Shown: positions 6,851 through 17,300, counted from the stretch's first letter. The stretch is DNA of 64,000 nucleotides from Polluticoccus soli (GCF_029269745.1 NZ_JARJHT010000001.1:992001-1056000), one strand, 5' to 3'. Numbers and translations: made by a program. The notes: generated by a model not told the origin, from the letters alone.

Positions 6851-7595
6851 ACAGATGCTTTCTGAATAGATCGTTCAATGCCGACGATTCTGTTTCTTTT
6901 TTGGGGATGTCCCGGCCTTTCGTTTCACAATATGCAATCTGCTCCTGGATGAAATGCTGCACGCGGGGGATGGACTTAATGGTGCTTTTTTCATCAGCAT
7001 GTTCTTTCTGCTCCAGCAAAAGGTCAATAAGCTCTTGAAGCGCGGGTTCGCTAATAAGCGTTCTCAAAGCTCCAAAAGTCATCGGTGGCACTTCGTTCTT
7101 TTCCACGATCCATAGCGCCGCTAACAGCGAACGCAAACAATAAAAATATTTTTTCAACCGAACCTCCTCCGACTGCAATTCACTGAAAGCATTCCTTGCC
7201 ATACTAGAATAATGATGCAATCCAGCACGCGGAGAAAAGTAGTCAGCCATTAATTGCCGGATATCGTTCATGAAAACGGAAGACTGCCTGTAAACGATTG
7301 GAGATTGCAGCCACTCGTACAAGGGAGGGTTGGAGGTCCGAAACAGGCGAAGCGCTTTACGAATATCCCAGCCATTAATATCTAAAACTTCGTTGACAGG
7401 CAAATCGAGAACATCGCGAAACTCATCGATACTTAAATATTTGTCACGGGGCTGAGCATATATGAATCGCACATCGTAGTCGCTGTCAGTTGAGGGGAAA
7501 CCCCATGCTCTGCTACCTGATTCACATGCATATAATATTTTGACCGAATGCTGCCTTTCCAGTTCATCCAGCTGATGCTGTATTTCACTAACCAT
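6840..7595 (-). CDS. RlaP-type nucleotidyltransferase (first of tandem)
   Basis: A 251-residue nucleotidyltransferase, paralogous in fold to its downstream neighbour. GS is at 27-28 and the acidic triad region reads D37-S-D39-Y-D41. The C-terminal half is helical. It is shorter than its partner and diverged in sequence, so this is an old pair, not a recent duplication. An inverted repeat (7595-7601 / 7620-7626) abuts the start codon. Two different RlaP-like enzymes made together could act on two RNA ends or form a heterodimer; this is inference. Confidence 0.82.
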   Translation of the reverse strand: MVSEIQHQLDELERQHSVKILYACESGSRAWGFPSTDSDYDVRFIYAQPRDKYLSIDEFRDVLDLPVNEVLDINGWDIRKALRLFRTSNPPLYEWLQSPIVYRQSSVFMNDIRQLMADYFSPRAGLHHYSSMARNAFSELQSEEVRLKKYFYCLRSLLAALWIVEKNEVPPMTFGALRTLISEPALQELIDLLLEQKEHADEKSTIKSIPRVQHFIQEQIAYCETKGRDIPKKETESSALNDLFRKHLYEI

Positions 7596-7626
7596 TCGGC
7601 TAATATAATATATTGAACCAGCCGAA
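7595..7626. promoter_or_regulatory. Inverted repeat at the start of the nucleotidyltransferase operon
   Basis: TTCGGCT (7595-7601) and AGCCGAA (7620-7626) are separated by 18 AT-rich bases. One arm touches the start codon at 7595, so it could be an operator or a leader hairpin that hides the translation start. Confidence 0.45.
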
Positions 7627-7683
7627 CATTACCCTTTATTCAGAGCCTCCCACAACTAAATGTATCATTTGATTCCCAGTATG

Positions 7684-8415
7684 CTAATGTACCCGGAACT
7701 CTGCCCGAACAGTGATGCTGGCAGTTTTATTTTTGCTGCTGGTATTGAAAGCCCCCGAAGAGGTGAAGTCCTCGTTGCTATACTGCCCGGTTATCTGGAA
7801 GATGCCCATCGATGCGCGTTTCAGATCGCCCAGCTTACTTCCACTGTTATCCGCTATCGTGCGCGCGCGGTTGCCTGCATCTTTCGCCGCTTTGGCCAGC
7901 AGGTTGAGCTTGATATCCGCCAGCTTGGTGTAATAGTACATTGGCGGCTGAGAATTGAGCTCAATACCAGATTGGATCAGTTGCGTAATATCCCTTGACA
8001 CCTTTTCTACATTATTGATATTTTTCGATTCGACCTTAACTGTCTGGTTCAACTTATACCCCTTAAACACACTACTGGTACGATGGCCTTCTTCGTTATA
8101 AGTCTCATCGTACTCTTTTTCGATACTTATAGCAGAAATGATGATCTCGTTTCGCGCAATACCGTTGCTTGTTAAGTAAGCCTGTACTTGCTGTGCATCA
8201 TTTTGCAACGATGAATAAGCCAGCTTTAGATCAACATCGGTACGCTGAAAACTGGCGGACCAGACGATCAGATCGGCAACAAAGTTATGTTCAGCGCTAC
8301 CAATAACACTTACTGTAGCATCCTGTCTGAATTTGCTCTTGAAGGATGTACCCAGGATAGCTGCAGCAATAACTATCGCCAGGGCGAAAATGATGGCAGG
8401 AATGTGACTGCGCAT
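7684..8415 (-). CDS. SIMPL-domain periplasmic/membrane-anchored protein
   Basis: A 243-residue protein with an N-terminal hydrophobic helix (about 7-25), then a SIMPL (DUF541) domain: early ATVSVIGSAEH, central helix pair, and the C-terminal ASITVRAEFRV strand. SIMPL proteins form oligomeric channel-like or scaffold assemblies in the envelope; no enzymatic function is known. The uncleaved N-terminus suggests a membrane anchor. It stands alone between the nucleotidyltransferases and folP, on the same strand. Confidence 0.85.
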   Translation of the reverse strand: MRSHIPAIIFALAIVIAAAILGTSFKSKFRQDATVSVIGSAEHNFVADLIVWSASFQRTDVDLKLAYSSLQNDAQQVQAYLTSNGIARNEIIISAISIEKEYDETYNEEGHRTSSVFKGYKLNQTVKVESKNINNVEKVSRDITQLIQSGIELNSQPPMYYYTKLADIKLNLLAKAAKDAGNRARTIADNSGSKLGDLKRASMGIFQITGQYSNEDFTSSGAFNTSSKNKTASITVRAEFRVH

Positions 8416-8465
8416 GGTAACAGGTGTTTATATCCTAAAATTAAAACATCTTATACCGCCACTCT

Positions 8466-9326
8466 TCATATCATTGCCAACTTCTCCCACAACCTCATCA
8501 CTTCCATCGCTTCCTTTACGTCGTGCACACGCAGTATGTTGGCGCCCTGCTGCAGAGCTACCATGTTTAGTGCCGTAGTACCATTGAGGGCGTCTTCGGG
8601 CGAAACCCCGAGTGTGCGGCACACAATGGATTTTCTGGAGAGGCCGGCAAGTATCGGTTTGCCCAGCATGCGGAAGGTGTGCAGGTGATTGAGCAGTTCA
8701 AAATTGTGCTCTACAGTTTTACCAAAACCAAAGCCGGGATCGATAATAACGTCGGTAATGCCGGCTTGTTTGCAACGGTCGCAGATATCCACCAGGTAGC
8801 TGCGCACTTCGGTCACTACATTATTATAGGTGGGGTTTTTCTGCATGGTTTTGGGCGTGCCCTGCATGTGCATGGCTATGTAAGGCACTTTCAGTTCTCC
8901 CACCGTCTGCAGCATATTGCTGTCTATACTGCCCGCGCTTACATCATTTATTATAGAAACTCCTGCTGCAACAGCCTCGCGGGCGGTGGCGGAGTTGTAG
9001 GTATCTATAGACAGCCAGGCCTCCGGAAATTCTTTGGCAATAGCTTCAATAGCCGGTATTACCCGCTGCAATTCTTCTTCTGCACCCATTATCCCGGCGC
9101 CGGGTTTTGTGGTAGCACCTCCTATATCCAGTATCGTCGCCCCCTCGTTCAACATCTTTTCCGCATTGCGCAAAAGCCCGCCGGTGTTGCTATCGCGGCC
9201 CTTTGTATAGAAGCTGTCGGGCGTGGCGTTGAGTACACCCATAACAATGGGTTTCGATATGTCGAGCAACCGCCCTTTGCTTTGCAAGGTGGTTTGTACG
9301 GGTAAAACTGTATTTTTGAAACTCAT
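8466..9326 (-). CDS. folP: Dihydropteroate synthase
   Basis: A 286-residue enzyme that condenses 4-aminobenzoate with dihydropterin pyrophosphate in folate synthesis, the sulfonamide target. Visible motifs: GVLNATPDSF in the first strand/loop, ILDIGGATTKPGA (pyrophosphate loop), SIDTYNS, IINDVSAG, DPGFGFGKT and GLSRKS. The length is normal. The order folP then DUF1599, DoxX/BT_3928 is common in Bacteroidota. It diverges from the DUF1599 gene with only a few dozen bases between starts. Confidence 0.97.
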   Translation of the reverse strand: MSFKNTVLPVQTTLQSKGRLLDISKPIVMGVLNATPDSFYTKGRDSNTGGLLRNAEKMLNEGATILDIGGATTKPGAGIMGAEEELQRVIPAIEAIAKEFPEAWLSIDTYNSATAREAVAAGVSIINDVSAGSIDSNMLQTVGELKVPYIAMHMQGTPKTMQKNPTYNNVVTEVRSYLVDICDRCKQAGITDVIIDPGFGFGKTVEHNFELLNHLHTFRMLGKPILAGLSRKSIVCRTLGVSPEDALNGTTALNMVALQQGANILRVHDVKEAMEVMRLWEKLAMI

Positions 9327-9377
9327 TGCCTTACAAAGAAAATGCAGGATAGTTTAAGCACCAACACCACAGCCGAA

Positions 9378-9914
9378 ATGTCTCACACCTTACAGCAGTA
9401 CACCAGTGTAGTAGCCAGATGTAAAGACCTGTACCTGAATAAGGCCAAGGACTACGGCACCTCGTGGCGCGTACTGAGGCCTATATCAATTGTAGACCAG
9501 ATATATATCAAAGCCTGGCGCATACGCCAGATACAGGAAAAAGGCGTTCAAAAGATAGGCGACAGCATCGAGAGCGAGTTCGTCGGCATAGTGAACTATG
9601 GCATCATAGCGCTGATACAAAGCGCCATACCCGAAGGCACCGAGACAGAGCTGATGTATAGCGAAGCGCGCAGGTGGTATGAACTGAAGGCAAAAGAGAT
9701 CGAAGACCTGATGCTGCAAAAAAACCACGACTATGGCGAGGCCTGGCGCGATATGTCGCAACAGAGCTTTGTAGACCTGATATTGGTAAAGCTCCTTCGC
9801 ATCAAACAAATACTGGCAAATGATGGACAGACCATCGTATCTGAAGGCATTGATGCCAACTTTTGCGATATCGTGAACTACGGGATATTTGCCCTCATAA
9901 AAATGGGAGAGTAG
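9378..9914 (+). CDS. DUF1599 protein with two repeats
   Basis: A 178-residue helical protein of two DUF1599 copies. Each has KxxDYGxxWR, a central helix with ...VDxIxxKxxRI/LRIKQI, and a terminal D/GIVNYGI(I/F)ALI. The repeats cover about 18-95 and 105-178. An upstream ATG at 9342 is in frame, but the family normally begins near the Met at 9378, and 9342 would leave only 15 bp to the divergent folP start. The function is unknown; it belongs to the all-alpha NTP-pyrophosphohydrolase-like proteins by general appearance only. Confidence 0.85.
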   Translation: MSHTLQQYTSVVARCKDLYLNKAKDYGTSWRVLRPISIVDQIYIKAWRIRQIQEKGVQKIGDSIESEFVGIVNYGIIALIQSAIPEGTETELMYSEARRWYELKAKEIEDLMLQKNHDYGEAWRDMSQQSFVDLILVKLLRIKQILANDGQTIVSEGIDANFCDIVNYGIFALIKMGE

Positions 9915-9992
9915 CTTTTTAACACTTTGCTACCATCCATTTACTAAATTTACTTGTCATTAAAAGACAACACACAACCTTAGCATAAAAAT

Positions 9993-11108
9993 ATGAAGTA
10001 CTTCCTCTGGTTATTACGCATCGTAGTAGGTGGTTTATTCATTTTCTCCGGTCTTATCAAAGCCAACGATCCGCTCGGTCTCAGCTATAAGATGAACGAG
10101 TTTTTCGAAGTGTGGGGTACTCATTTCCTGATGCCGTATTCGCTGGCCTTGTCGGTTGTCATGATCGCTTTTGAGATCATAGCTGGTGTAGCGGTGATAT
10201 TGGGTTATGCTTACAGGGTATTTTCTTTCTTATTATTACTGCTCATCACCTTCTTTACCTTCCTGACGGCCTATGTGCTGTTCTCGGGCAAGATAAAAGA
10301 GTGCGGCTGCTTTGGCGATTGCATCAAAATAACCAACCAGGAAACTTTCTGGAAAGACGTGGCCCTGCTGGTGATGATATTGATACTGTTCGTTTACCGC
10401 AACAGGGTAAAACCGATATTTAGTGGATACCCCAGCGTTGCCATACTGGTGCTGACTGCGTTCTTTGCCTTCGGTATTCAGTGGTGGACACTCGAGCACC
10501 TTCCGTTCTGGGATTGCCTGCCATTTAAAAAAGGCGTGAATATCAATGTGGACAACAAGATACCTCCGGGCGCAAAACCCGACCGTTATGAGTCTATCAT
10601 GATCTATAAAAAAGACGGTGTAGAGAAGGAGTTCACCATGGAGAACTATCCATGGCAAGACACTACCTGGGTATTTGTAGACCGTAAGGATAAGCTGGTA
10701 GAAAAAGGCAATGCAGAACCGAAGATCAGGGACTATATCATTACCGACTACGATGGCAACGATCGTACCGAACAGATACTGACCGCACCGGGCTACACCT
10801 GGCTGTTGTATATCAAAGATCCGGGTAAGGCACGCCACGATAATTTCGACCGCATCCGCCAGCTGGCGCAGGAAGCGAACCAGCAAAACATACCATTCTA
10901 TGTATTGATCTCTGCCGACAAAGCAAGTGCAGAGCAATACCAGAAAGAATGGCATTTTGAGAATATGCAATTCCTGGTGCTGGACGTGACAGTGAGCAAA
11001 ACGGCCTTGCGCAGCAACCCTGGCCTGATGTTGTTGGAACAAGGAGTGATAAAGGGTAAGTGGAGCTTCCGCGATTACCCCAATTCAATTGCAGACGTTA
11101 AACAATAA
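9993..11108 (+). CDS. BT_3928-family DoxX/thioredoxin-like membrane protein
   Basis: A 371-residue protein. The first 170 residues have four or five membrane helices of DoxX/MauE type, including the conserved IKECGCFGDCIK cysteine cluster after helix three and a sixth segment near 148-165. The C-terminal 200 residues are soluble and resemble a thioredoxin-like domain without a CxxC (WLLYIKDPGKA, then FYVLISADKAS). It is known across Bacteroidota next to DUF1599; a redox role is suspected but unproven. The ABC permease starts 3 bp after its stop. Confidence 0.85.
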   Translation: MKYFLWLLRIVVGGLFIFSGLIKANDPLGLSYKMNEFFEVWGTHFLMPYSLALSVVMIAFEIIAGVAVILGYAYRVFSFLLLLLITFFTFLTAYVLFSGKIKECGCFGDCIKITNQETFWKDVALLVMILILFVYRNRVKPIFSGYPSVAILVLTAFFAFGIQWWTLEHLPFWDCLPFKKGVNINVDNKIPPGAKPDRYESIMIYKKDGVEKEFTMENYPWQDTTWVFVDRKDKLVEKGNAEPKIRDYIITDYDGNDRTEQILTAPGYTWLLYIKDPGKARHDNFDRIRQLAQEANQQNIPFYVLISADKASAEQYQKEWHFENMQFLVLDVTVSKTALRSNPGLMLLEQGVIKGKWSFRDYPNSIADVKQ

Positions 11109-11111
11109 CGA

Positions 11112-12170
11112 ATGGTAAGTTTCCTGGCACGGCGCATCAGGTACAGTATCTTGGTACTCTTCGGCGTAGTGACAGTGGTATTCTTCCTGTTCAATGTATT
11201 GCCCGGCGACCCGGCAAGGCTCACCATGGGCCAGCGCAGTGATATAGCCACACTCGAGAACGTGCGCAAAGAAATGCACCTCGACAAGCCGCTGATCACC
11301 CGCTATTTTTTGCACCTGAATGATATTTCACCTCTGGGTATACATGCACGCGATAGTGCTTCAAAAGCGAAGTATGAGTATGTGGGGTTGGTGCCTATAT
11401 CGAAGAAAAACATACTGGCTGTGAAGTGGCCTTTCCTTGGACGGTCGTACCATACCAAAAGAAATGTAGGTGAAGTACTTATGGAAGCGCTACCCGGAAC
11501 GGTAATACTTGCTTTGGCGGCAATGGTGCTGGCAACTATTGGTGGCATTTTGCTGGGTGTACTGGCCGCTCTTAAAAAAGGCACCTGGCTCGACACCTCG
11601 GCCATAGCAGCAAGCGTAGCTGGCATATCCATGCCTTCTTTTTTCGCAGGGCTTATTATCGCCTACCTGTTCGGCTACCTGTGGCATGAAGCAACAGGAC
11701 TGAACATGACCGGCAGCCTTTGGGAGTACAATGCCCTCACCGGCAGGTATCTGGCATTACACAATCTCATATTACCGGCTATTGCTTTGGGTATTCGTCC
11801 ACTGGCCATCATTACCCAACTTACCCGCGCCAGCCTGCTCGATGTACTAGGCCAGGATTATATCCGGACTGCATATGCAAAAGGTTTATCCACGACGAAG
11901 GTAGTTTTCAGGCATGCACTGCCTAACGCCATGAACCCGGTGTTGACGGCCATATCAGGCTGGCTGGCTGAATTACTGGCGGGATCGTTTTTTATTGAAT
12001 ATATATTCGGGTGGAAAGGGATCGGCAAAATAACTGTGGAGGCGCTGGACAAATTTGACTTCCCCCTGGTGATGGGTTCGGTGCTGCTCACAGCTTTCAT
12101 ATTCATTATCATCAACTTACTCACCGACCTCATGTACGGTTGGCTGGACCCCCGCGTGCGCTTACGTTAA
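11112..12170 (+). CDS. ABC transporter permease, DppB/OppB type
   Basis: A 352-residue permease with six membrane segments. It has the N-terminal RRIRYSILVLFGVVTVVFFL segment with LPGDPAR, a periplasmic insertion (about 55-115), and the EAA loop near 255-280 (YIRTAYAKGLSTTKVVFRHA). The C-terminus ends YGWLDPRVRL, typical of the oligopeptide/dipeptide/nickel group. No ATPase, second permease or binding protein is nearby, so its partners must be encoded elsewhere. It is translationally close (3 bp) to the DoxX-like gene. Confidence 0.92.
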   Translation: MVSFLARRIRYSILVLFGVVTVVFFLFNVLPGDPARLTMGQRSDIATLENVRKEMHLDKPLITRYFLHLNDISPLGIHARDSASKAKYEYVGLVPISKKNILAVKWPFLGRSYHTKRNVGEVLMEALPGTVILALAAMVLATIGGILLGVLAALKKGTWLDTSAIAASVAGISMPSFFAGLIIAYLFGYLWHEATGLNMTGSLWEYNALTGRYLALHNLILPAIALGIRPLAIITQLTRASLLDVLGQDYIRTAYAKGLSTTKVVFRHALPNAMNPVLTAISGWLAELLAGSFFIEYIFGWKGIGKITVEALDKFDFPLVMGSVLLTAFIFIIINLLTDLMYGWLDPRVRLR

Positions 12171-12361
12171 GTCGTTACAAAATGAACTTAACTCCAATGT
12201 TACGAAATCATTAATTCTCTATTATTTCTTTTCCGGGCCAAAGCAAGAAAATACCTTTGCCAGCAAACAACCGCCTGATATAAGGCATAAAATTTATGTA
12301 TTGCTGAGGTTAAGAAATCATTATGTCTTTGTTACGGCTTTTTAATGGCCTCAAAGCATGG

Positions 12362-12369
12362 TAGTTTTG
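12362..12369 (+). promoter_or_regulatory. -7 box for the phosphate transport operon
   Basis: TAGTTTTG, an exact TAnnTTTG match, 33 nt before the ATG of the PhoU-like gene. A second box, TACCTTTG, lies at 12252-12259. Neither has a clear TTTG at -33. Confidence 0.45.
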
Positions 12370-12402
12370 CGCCGCAATCTCTCATTTAATAACTAAGAAT
12401 TT

Positions 12403-13050
12403 ATGGCATTTGGCTCTTTTCTGAAGATGTTCACCCCCAAAGACCGCGTGTTTTACGGTCTGTTCGAGCAGGTAAGTACTAACCTGACCGAAATGGCTAG
12501 TATTTTTTACAACGCGGTAAACGAACCCGATTTTTCGCGTCGTGAGGCCATGCTGAAAAGCCTGGAGGAGTGGGAACACAAAAATGACGAGGTAACACAT
12601 AAAATATTCATTGAGCTGGGTAGCAACTTTATCACCCCGTTCGACCGTGAGGATATACACTACCTGGCAACGTCGCTGGATGACATCGCCGATTACATCT
12701 GGGGCAGTGCCAAGCGTATGATGAACTATTATATCACCGATATTGACGATACAACCAAAGGTTTCGGCGATATCATCAAACGCTCTGTGTCTGCACTGAA
12801 CAAAGGTGTATACGAGCTGCGTGATATGAAAGACCTGCGCACCATTATGGAGTCGTGCGTAATGATCAACAGCCTGGAGAACGAAGGTGACGACCTGCTG
12901 GACAAAGGCATGGGCCACCTGTTTACAACTAACGTAAACCCTGTGGAGCTGATCAAGAAAAAAGACCTGTACCAAATGCTGGAGATCGTAACTGACAAGT
13001 GTGAAGATGCGGCAAACGTGATCGAGTCCATTATCATTAAATACGCTTAA
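12403..13050 (+). CDS. DUF47 PhoU-like Pit accessory protein
   Basis: A 215-residue all-helical protein of the DUF47/PhoU-like group. Acidic metal-binding helices are seen, such as LEEWEHKNDEVTH and LENEGDDLL, together with DREDIHYLATSLDDIADY. Proteins of this family are encoded directly before Pit-type phosphate permeases and are thought to regulate or gate them. The Pit gene starts 25 bp downstream, consistent with one transcript. Confidence 0.93.
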   Translation: MAFGSFLKMFTPKDRVFYGLFEQVSTNLTEMASIFYNAVNEPDFSRREAMLKSLEEWEHKNDEVTHKIFIELGSNFITPFDREDIHYLATSLDDIADYIWGSAKRMMNYYITDIDDTTKGFGDIIKRSVSALNKGVYELRDMKDLRTIMESCVMINSLENEGDDLLDKGMGHLFTTNVNPVELIKKKDLYQMLEIVTDKCEDAANVIESIIIKYA

Positions 13051-13075
13051 ACAACACAAGACGTAACTCCCTCTT

Positions 13076-14278
13076 ATGGCTACATTGCTTATAGTCATTA
13101 TAGTGCTTGCCCTGATCTTCGACTACATCAACGGTTTTCACGATGCGGCAAACTCTATAGCGACGATAGTATCTACCAAAGTGCTCACGCCTTTCCAGGC
13201 AGTATTGTGGGCAGCTTTGTTCAACTTCCTGGCGTTCTTCATATTTAAAGATCATGGCGTGGCCAATACCATTGCCAAAACGGTAAAAGAAGAATTCATC
13301 ACACTCCCGGTGGTTTTTGCGGGACTTATCGCAGCCATCTTCTGGAACCTGCTTACCTGGTGGTTTGGTATCCCTTCCAGCTCTTCGCATACGCTGATAG
13401 GCGGCTTTGCGGGTGCAGCCATTGCACACGCAGGCTTTAACTCGGTAAACCCGGAGCCGGTAATTAAAACGGTTAGCTTTATCCTGCTGGCACCAATGGT
13501 GGGTATGATCGTGGCGTTTATCATTTCGCTTTGGTTCATCAACTCTTTCAGAAAAGGGCCCGCCCCCAAACTGGTTTCAATAGGCGTATTGATCATTGTG
13601 GGTATCATCCTGTTCAACAACATGGAAACCCACCCGGACAAATTGAAGACCCACTACGATTCCTACCTGGCAAGCATCATCTTCGATTCAAAGAACTTTA
13701 AATGGATACTGCTTAGTTCTGTACTTGGCTTCATGGCTATATTTACGCTGTTCCTGAGCACCCTGAACGTTGCCCGGGCTACAGTATGGCTCAAGCGTTC
13801 GCAGCTGGTTTCTTCGGCGGCTTTCAGTATTGGCCATGGTGGTAACGATGCCCAGAAAGTAATGGGTATCATCACCGCAGCCCTTATAGCAGGTGGTAAG
13901 ATATCCAGCTTTGACGAAATGCCTGTTTGGGTGCCGCTGGCGTGTTACGTTGCGATTGCGGCAGGTACCATGAGCGGTGGCTGGAAGATCATCAAAACCA
14001 TGGGTACACGTATCACCAAAGTAACTCCATTTGAAGGTGTGGCTGCTGAAACGGCCGGTGCAATAACCCTGTTCGTGACTGAAAGCCTGAAGATACCGGT
14101 GAGTACCACGCATACTATTACCGGTTCTATCATAGGTGTCGGGGCCACTAAACGTTTGTCGGCCGTACGCTGGGGCGTTACCATCAACCTCCTGTGGGCC
14201 TGGATACTCACCATCCCGGTAAGTGCCGGCATTGCGGCTCTCGTGTATTATATAGTTTCTGCACTGGGAATGGGATAA
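13076..14278 (+). CDS. Inorganic phosphate transporter, PitA/PiT family
   Basis: A 400-residue permease with about ten to eleven membrane segments. Both PiT signature repeats are present: DYINGFHDAANSIATIV near the N-terminus and SIGHGGNDAQKVMG in the second half. GIPSSSSHTLIGG and PVSTTHTITGSIIG are the paired substrate-site repeats. It moves phosphate, often as a metal-phosphate complex, with protons or sodium. It is paired with the DUF47 gene and followed by a strong terminator. Confidence 0.95.
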   Translation: MATLLIVIIVLALIFDYINGFHDAANSIATIVSTKVLTPFQAVLWAALFNFLAFFIFKDHGVANTIAKTVKEEFITLPVVFAGLIAAIFWNLLTWWFGIPSSSSHTLIGGFAGAAIAHAGFNSVNPEPVIKTVSFILLAPMVGMIVAFIISLWFINSFRKGPAPKLVSIGVLIIVGIILFNNMETHPDKLKTHYDSYLASIIFDSKNFKWILLSSVLGFMAIFTLFLSTLNVARATVWLKRSQLVSSAAFSIGHGGNDAQKVMGIITAALIAGGKISSFDEMPVWVPLACYVAIAAGTMSGGWKIIKTMGTRITKVTPFEGVAAETAGAITLFVTESLKIPVSTTHTITGSIIGVGATKRLSAVRWGVTINLLWAWILTIPVSAGIAALVYYIVSALGMG

Positions 14279-14311
14279 ATATTACATTATTAACACATAG
14301 TTAGACAGTTA

Positions 14312-14336
14312 CGCGCGGGAAAACCCGCGCGTTTTT
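14312..14336 (+). terminator. Intrinsic terminator after the Pit gene
   Basis: An 8-bp all-GC stem CGCGCGGG (14312-14319 with 14324-14331), an AAAA loop and then TTTTT. Confidence 0.85.
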
Positions 14337-14338
14337 GT

Positions 14339-14346
14339 TACCTTTG
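14339..14346 (+). promoter_or_regulatory. -7 box for the SNF2 helicase gene
   Basis: TACCTTTG, exact TAnnTTTG, 37 nt before the ATG at 14384 and directly behind the Pit terminator. Confidence 0.5.
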
Positions 14347-14383
14347 TAGCTTGCCTTTTTTGAAACGGGCAGGTAGTTTTTGA

Positions 14384-17300
14384 ATGTCGTTACCACCGCT
14401 GTTAAGACACGTCTATAACCATGGCACCGAAGAGGTGATACGCAGAGGTAAAAAGATTTTTTACACTGCAGGAGTACAGATGATGGATGTTGACCACCTG
14501 ATAGAACAGGTGCGTTTTCGCGTGCGGAATGATGTGTACCAGAACTATTACACAGTAACGGTCAATAAATATCTCGACCCGAAAAATCTTTCCATTCGCT
14601 GCCAATGCCCTTACAACCTGGGCGAGATATGCCGTCACGAAGTGGCTGCATTATTCCAGCTGAACGACATATTGCAGAGCGGCTTTTTTGAGAATACAGA
14701 TATCACGTATGACCAAAAACATACCGTGGTGCGTATGCGCCAGGTGAGTATGCAAATGCTGCGCGTATTTGCGTCGCCCGAAGCAATGGAAAAAGCGGAG
14801 ATCTGGGCAAGCAATAATAAGGCTATCCTCACGTCGAGCAAAAACGATAAGATAGAAGCCGAAGTACCTGACGAAGAAGAAACTTATAAAGTAGCCATCA
14901 GGCAAAACGACGACCGCTATTTCGATACATCTTGCAGTTGCAGCGAAAATAAACATCCCCTGTGCGTGCATAAGGCAACGCTGTTCATTCAATTGCTAAA
15001 AACTTTTGGTCCGCAGTATTTCCAGTCGTTGCGCGATTGGGATGAGCAGAAGAACAAGCTGCTCAAACAATATGGCTACACACTGAATGATGATCTTACC
15101 AATAAGTTCACGTTCACTTACGAGAATGGCAAACCATTTTTGCGTGTACTGGATCCTTCTATCCAGAAAGTAGCACAGACGCATACTAATACATATACTA
15201 ACACCACACGCCCTACTCTCACCTCTTCAAAGCCGGAGCCAACGGTAGAGGAAGAAAAACGTTTGGGCATTGTGGTAAACACCAAGGTTAGCTGGTATCC
15301 ATTTGTCAACTGGCTGCTGGTAGCGGGATCCGTAGATGAAGACGAAAAGAAATTCATCAATGGCATAGAGAAGCTGGAACTGCAACAGTACGTCAACCCG
15401 CACCAATTCCGCGAAGATGAACGTGAGCTGCTGCCGGTGATACGTAAGTTCATGCCGGAAGAAGTGCTGAAGTACCTGAAGAAGAACTTACCTTTTGGTG
15501 ACCTGTATGATGATTACGTGCAGGTATTGAAAGAACAACCTAATGAGGAAGTAAGGGATCAGACGTGGGAATACCTGCTGCCTAAATATCATAAGCTGCT
15601 GGAGCGTTACGCGAACCACTCGCTTTGTTTCCTGCACAATACATCGAAGAACCTTACAGCTTCAAGCCTCGAGCCGATAGCGTTTTCTGAGAAAAAGGCG
15701 CATCCTCAATTGAGTGTTTTAAAGGATGGGAAAACCTACACCGTTAGTCTCAACTGGCGTGTGGATGATAGTTACATCCCTTATTCTGATACTACTATAT
15801 TAAACGCAGGCCTCTTCCTGCACGATTATACGCTGTACTCTGTAGCTAATACTGCAGAAGTCACATTAGCAGAACAGTTCCTGCCCAATGGCGAAATGAA
15901 GATCGCTGCGAAAGATTGGGCTGAGTTCCTGCGTGAGCAGTTGATGCCATGGAGCCAGACCGTGTATGTAAACTTCTCTGAAGACATTGTAGAACGTGTA
16001 GATCGCGCTAAACCTAGCTACCACTTGTACCTGCAGGAGCGCGAGCAAATGCTGATACTGCAACCTGCCTTCTCGTACAACGGAGTAGAGATACGTCATG
16101 GTTTCTTTGGCGACCTGATACAACCTCAGGATGGCATCGTTAAGATCATTGAGCGCAACGAGACCGAAGAGCAGCAGTTCATCAACATGCTGGCCGGCCT
16201 GCACAGCGATATACAGTACAACAAGAAAAATAATTTCTATTACCTGCCGGCAACGTCAGTACTAGCCAACAACTGGTTCTTCCGTTTCACCGACATCATG
16301 CGCGAATGGAACGTGGAGATGTTTGGTTTTGAAGGACTGAAGAATCTGCGCATAAACACACACAAGCCTACTACGCGGGTAAACGTTGCCAGTGGCATTG
16401 ACTGGTTTGACGCTTCGATAGACCTGGTGTTTGGAGAACAGGCGGTGTCTATTATAGAAGTAAAAAAAGCCCTGGCACAAAAACAGAACTTCGTCAAGCT
16501 GGATGATGGTTCGATCGGTTTGCTGCCTGAAGAATGGCTGAAGAAATATGCTCTGCTCATCAAGATGGGCGAGGCCAAAGGCAATAAGCTGCGCCTGAAA
16601 AAATTCCACTTCAGCGTGCTGGATGAATTGCTGGCCGAAGTAGACGAAGAAGCGCTGCAACACGAGCTGGAAGAAAAGAAAGAACGACTGGAGAACATCA
16701 TTGCTAACGATTTCAGCAATGTGGATCCGCCCAAGGAACTCATCGCAGATCTTCGTCCATACCAGTTAACCGGTTTCCAGTGGCTTACATTCCTGAACGA
16801 AGCTGGCTGGGGGGGTATATTGGCCGATGATATGGGTCTTGGTAAGACCGTACAGACGCTTACATTCTTCCAGCATTACAAGAATAATAATCCCGATGCC
16901 AAATTCATGGTAGTATGCCCTACCACGCTGATGTACAACTGGGAGAATGAGATCAGGAAGTTTACCCCAACGCTAACGCACTTCATTCATCACGGGCCAA
17001 AACGTATGGCCGGCGAGCGTGCATTTGCACCTTACGATATTATCATCACTACTTATGGCACCATGCGTAGTGATATCAAAATATTCAAAGAGCTACCATT
17101 CGATTACGTAGTACTCGATGAATCGCAATCGATCAAGAACCCGCAATCTCAGGTGGCTAAAGCCGCACTATTGCTGAACGCAAAGAACAGGCTGGCGCTG
17201 AGTGGTACGCCCGTACAGAACAATACTTTCGACCTGTACGCGCAGATGAACTTCCTGAACCCCGGCATGCTGGGCAGCAGGGAATTCTTCATGAACGAGT

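Noticed and set aside
5783-7595. Nucleotidyltransferase pair as a MntA/HepT toxin-antitoxin system
   Set aside because: Both proteins have the nucleotidyltransferase motif and are too long; no HEPN-type RxxxxH partner is present.
10236-11042. 268-codon minus-strand open frame
   Set aside because: Antisense to the BT_3928-type gene, no domain pattern.
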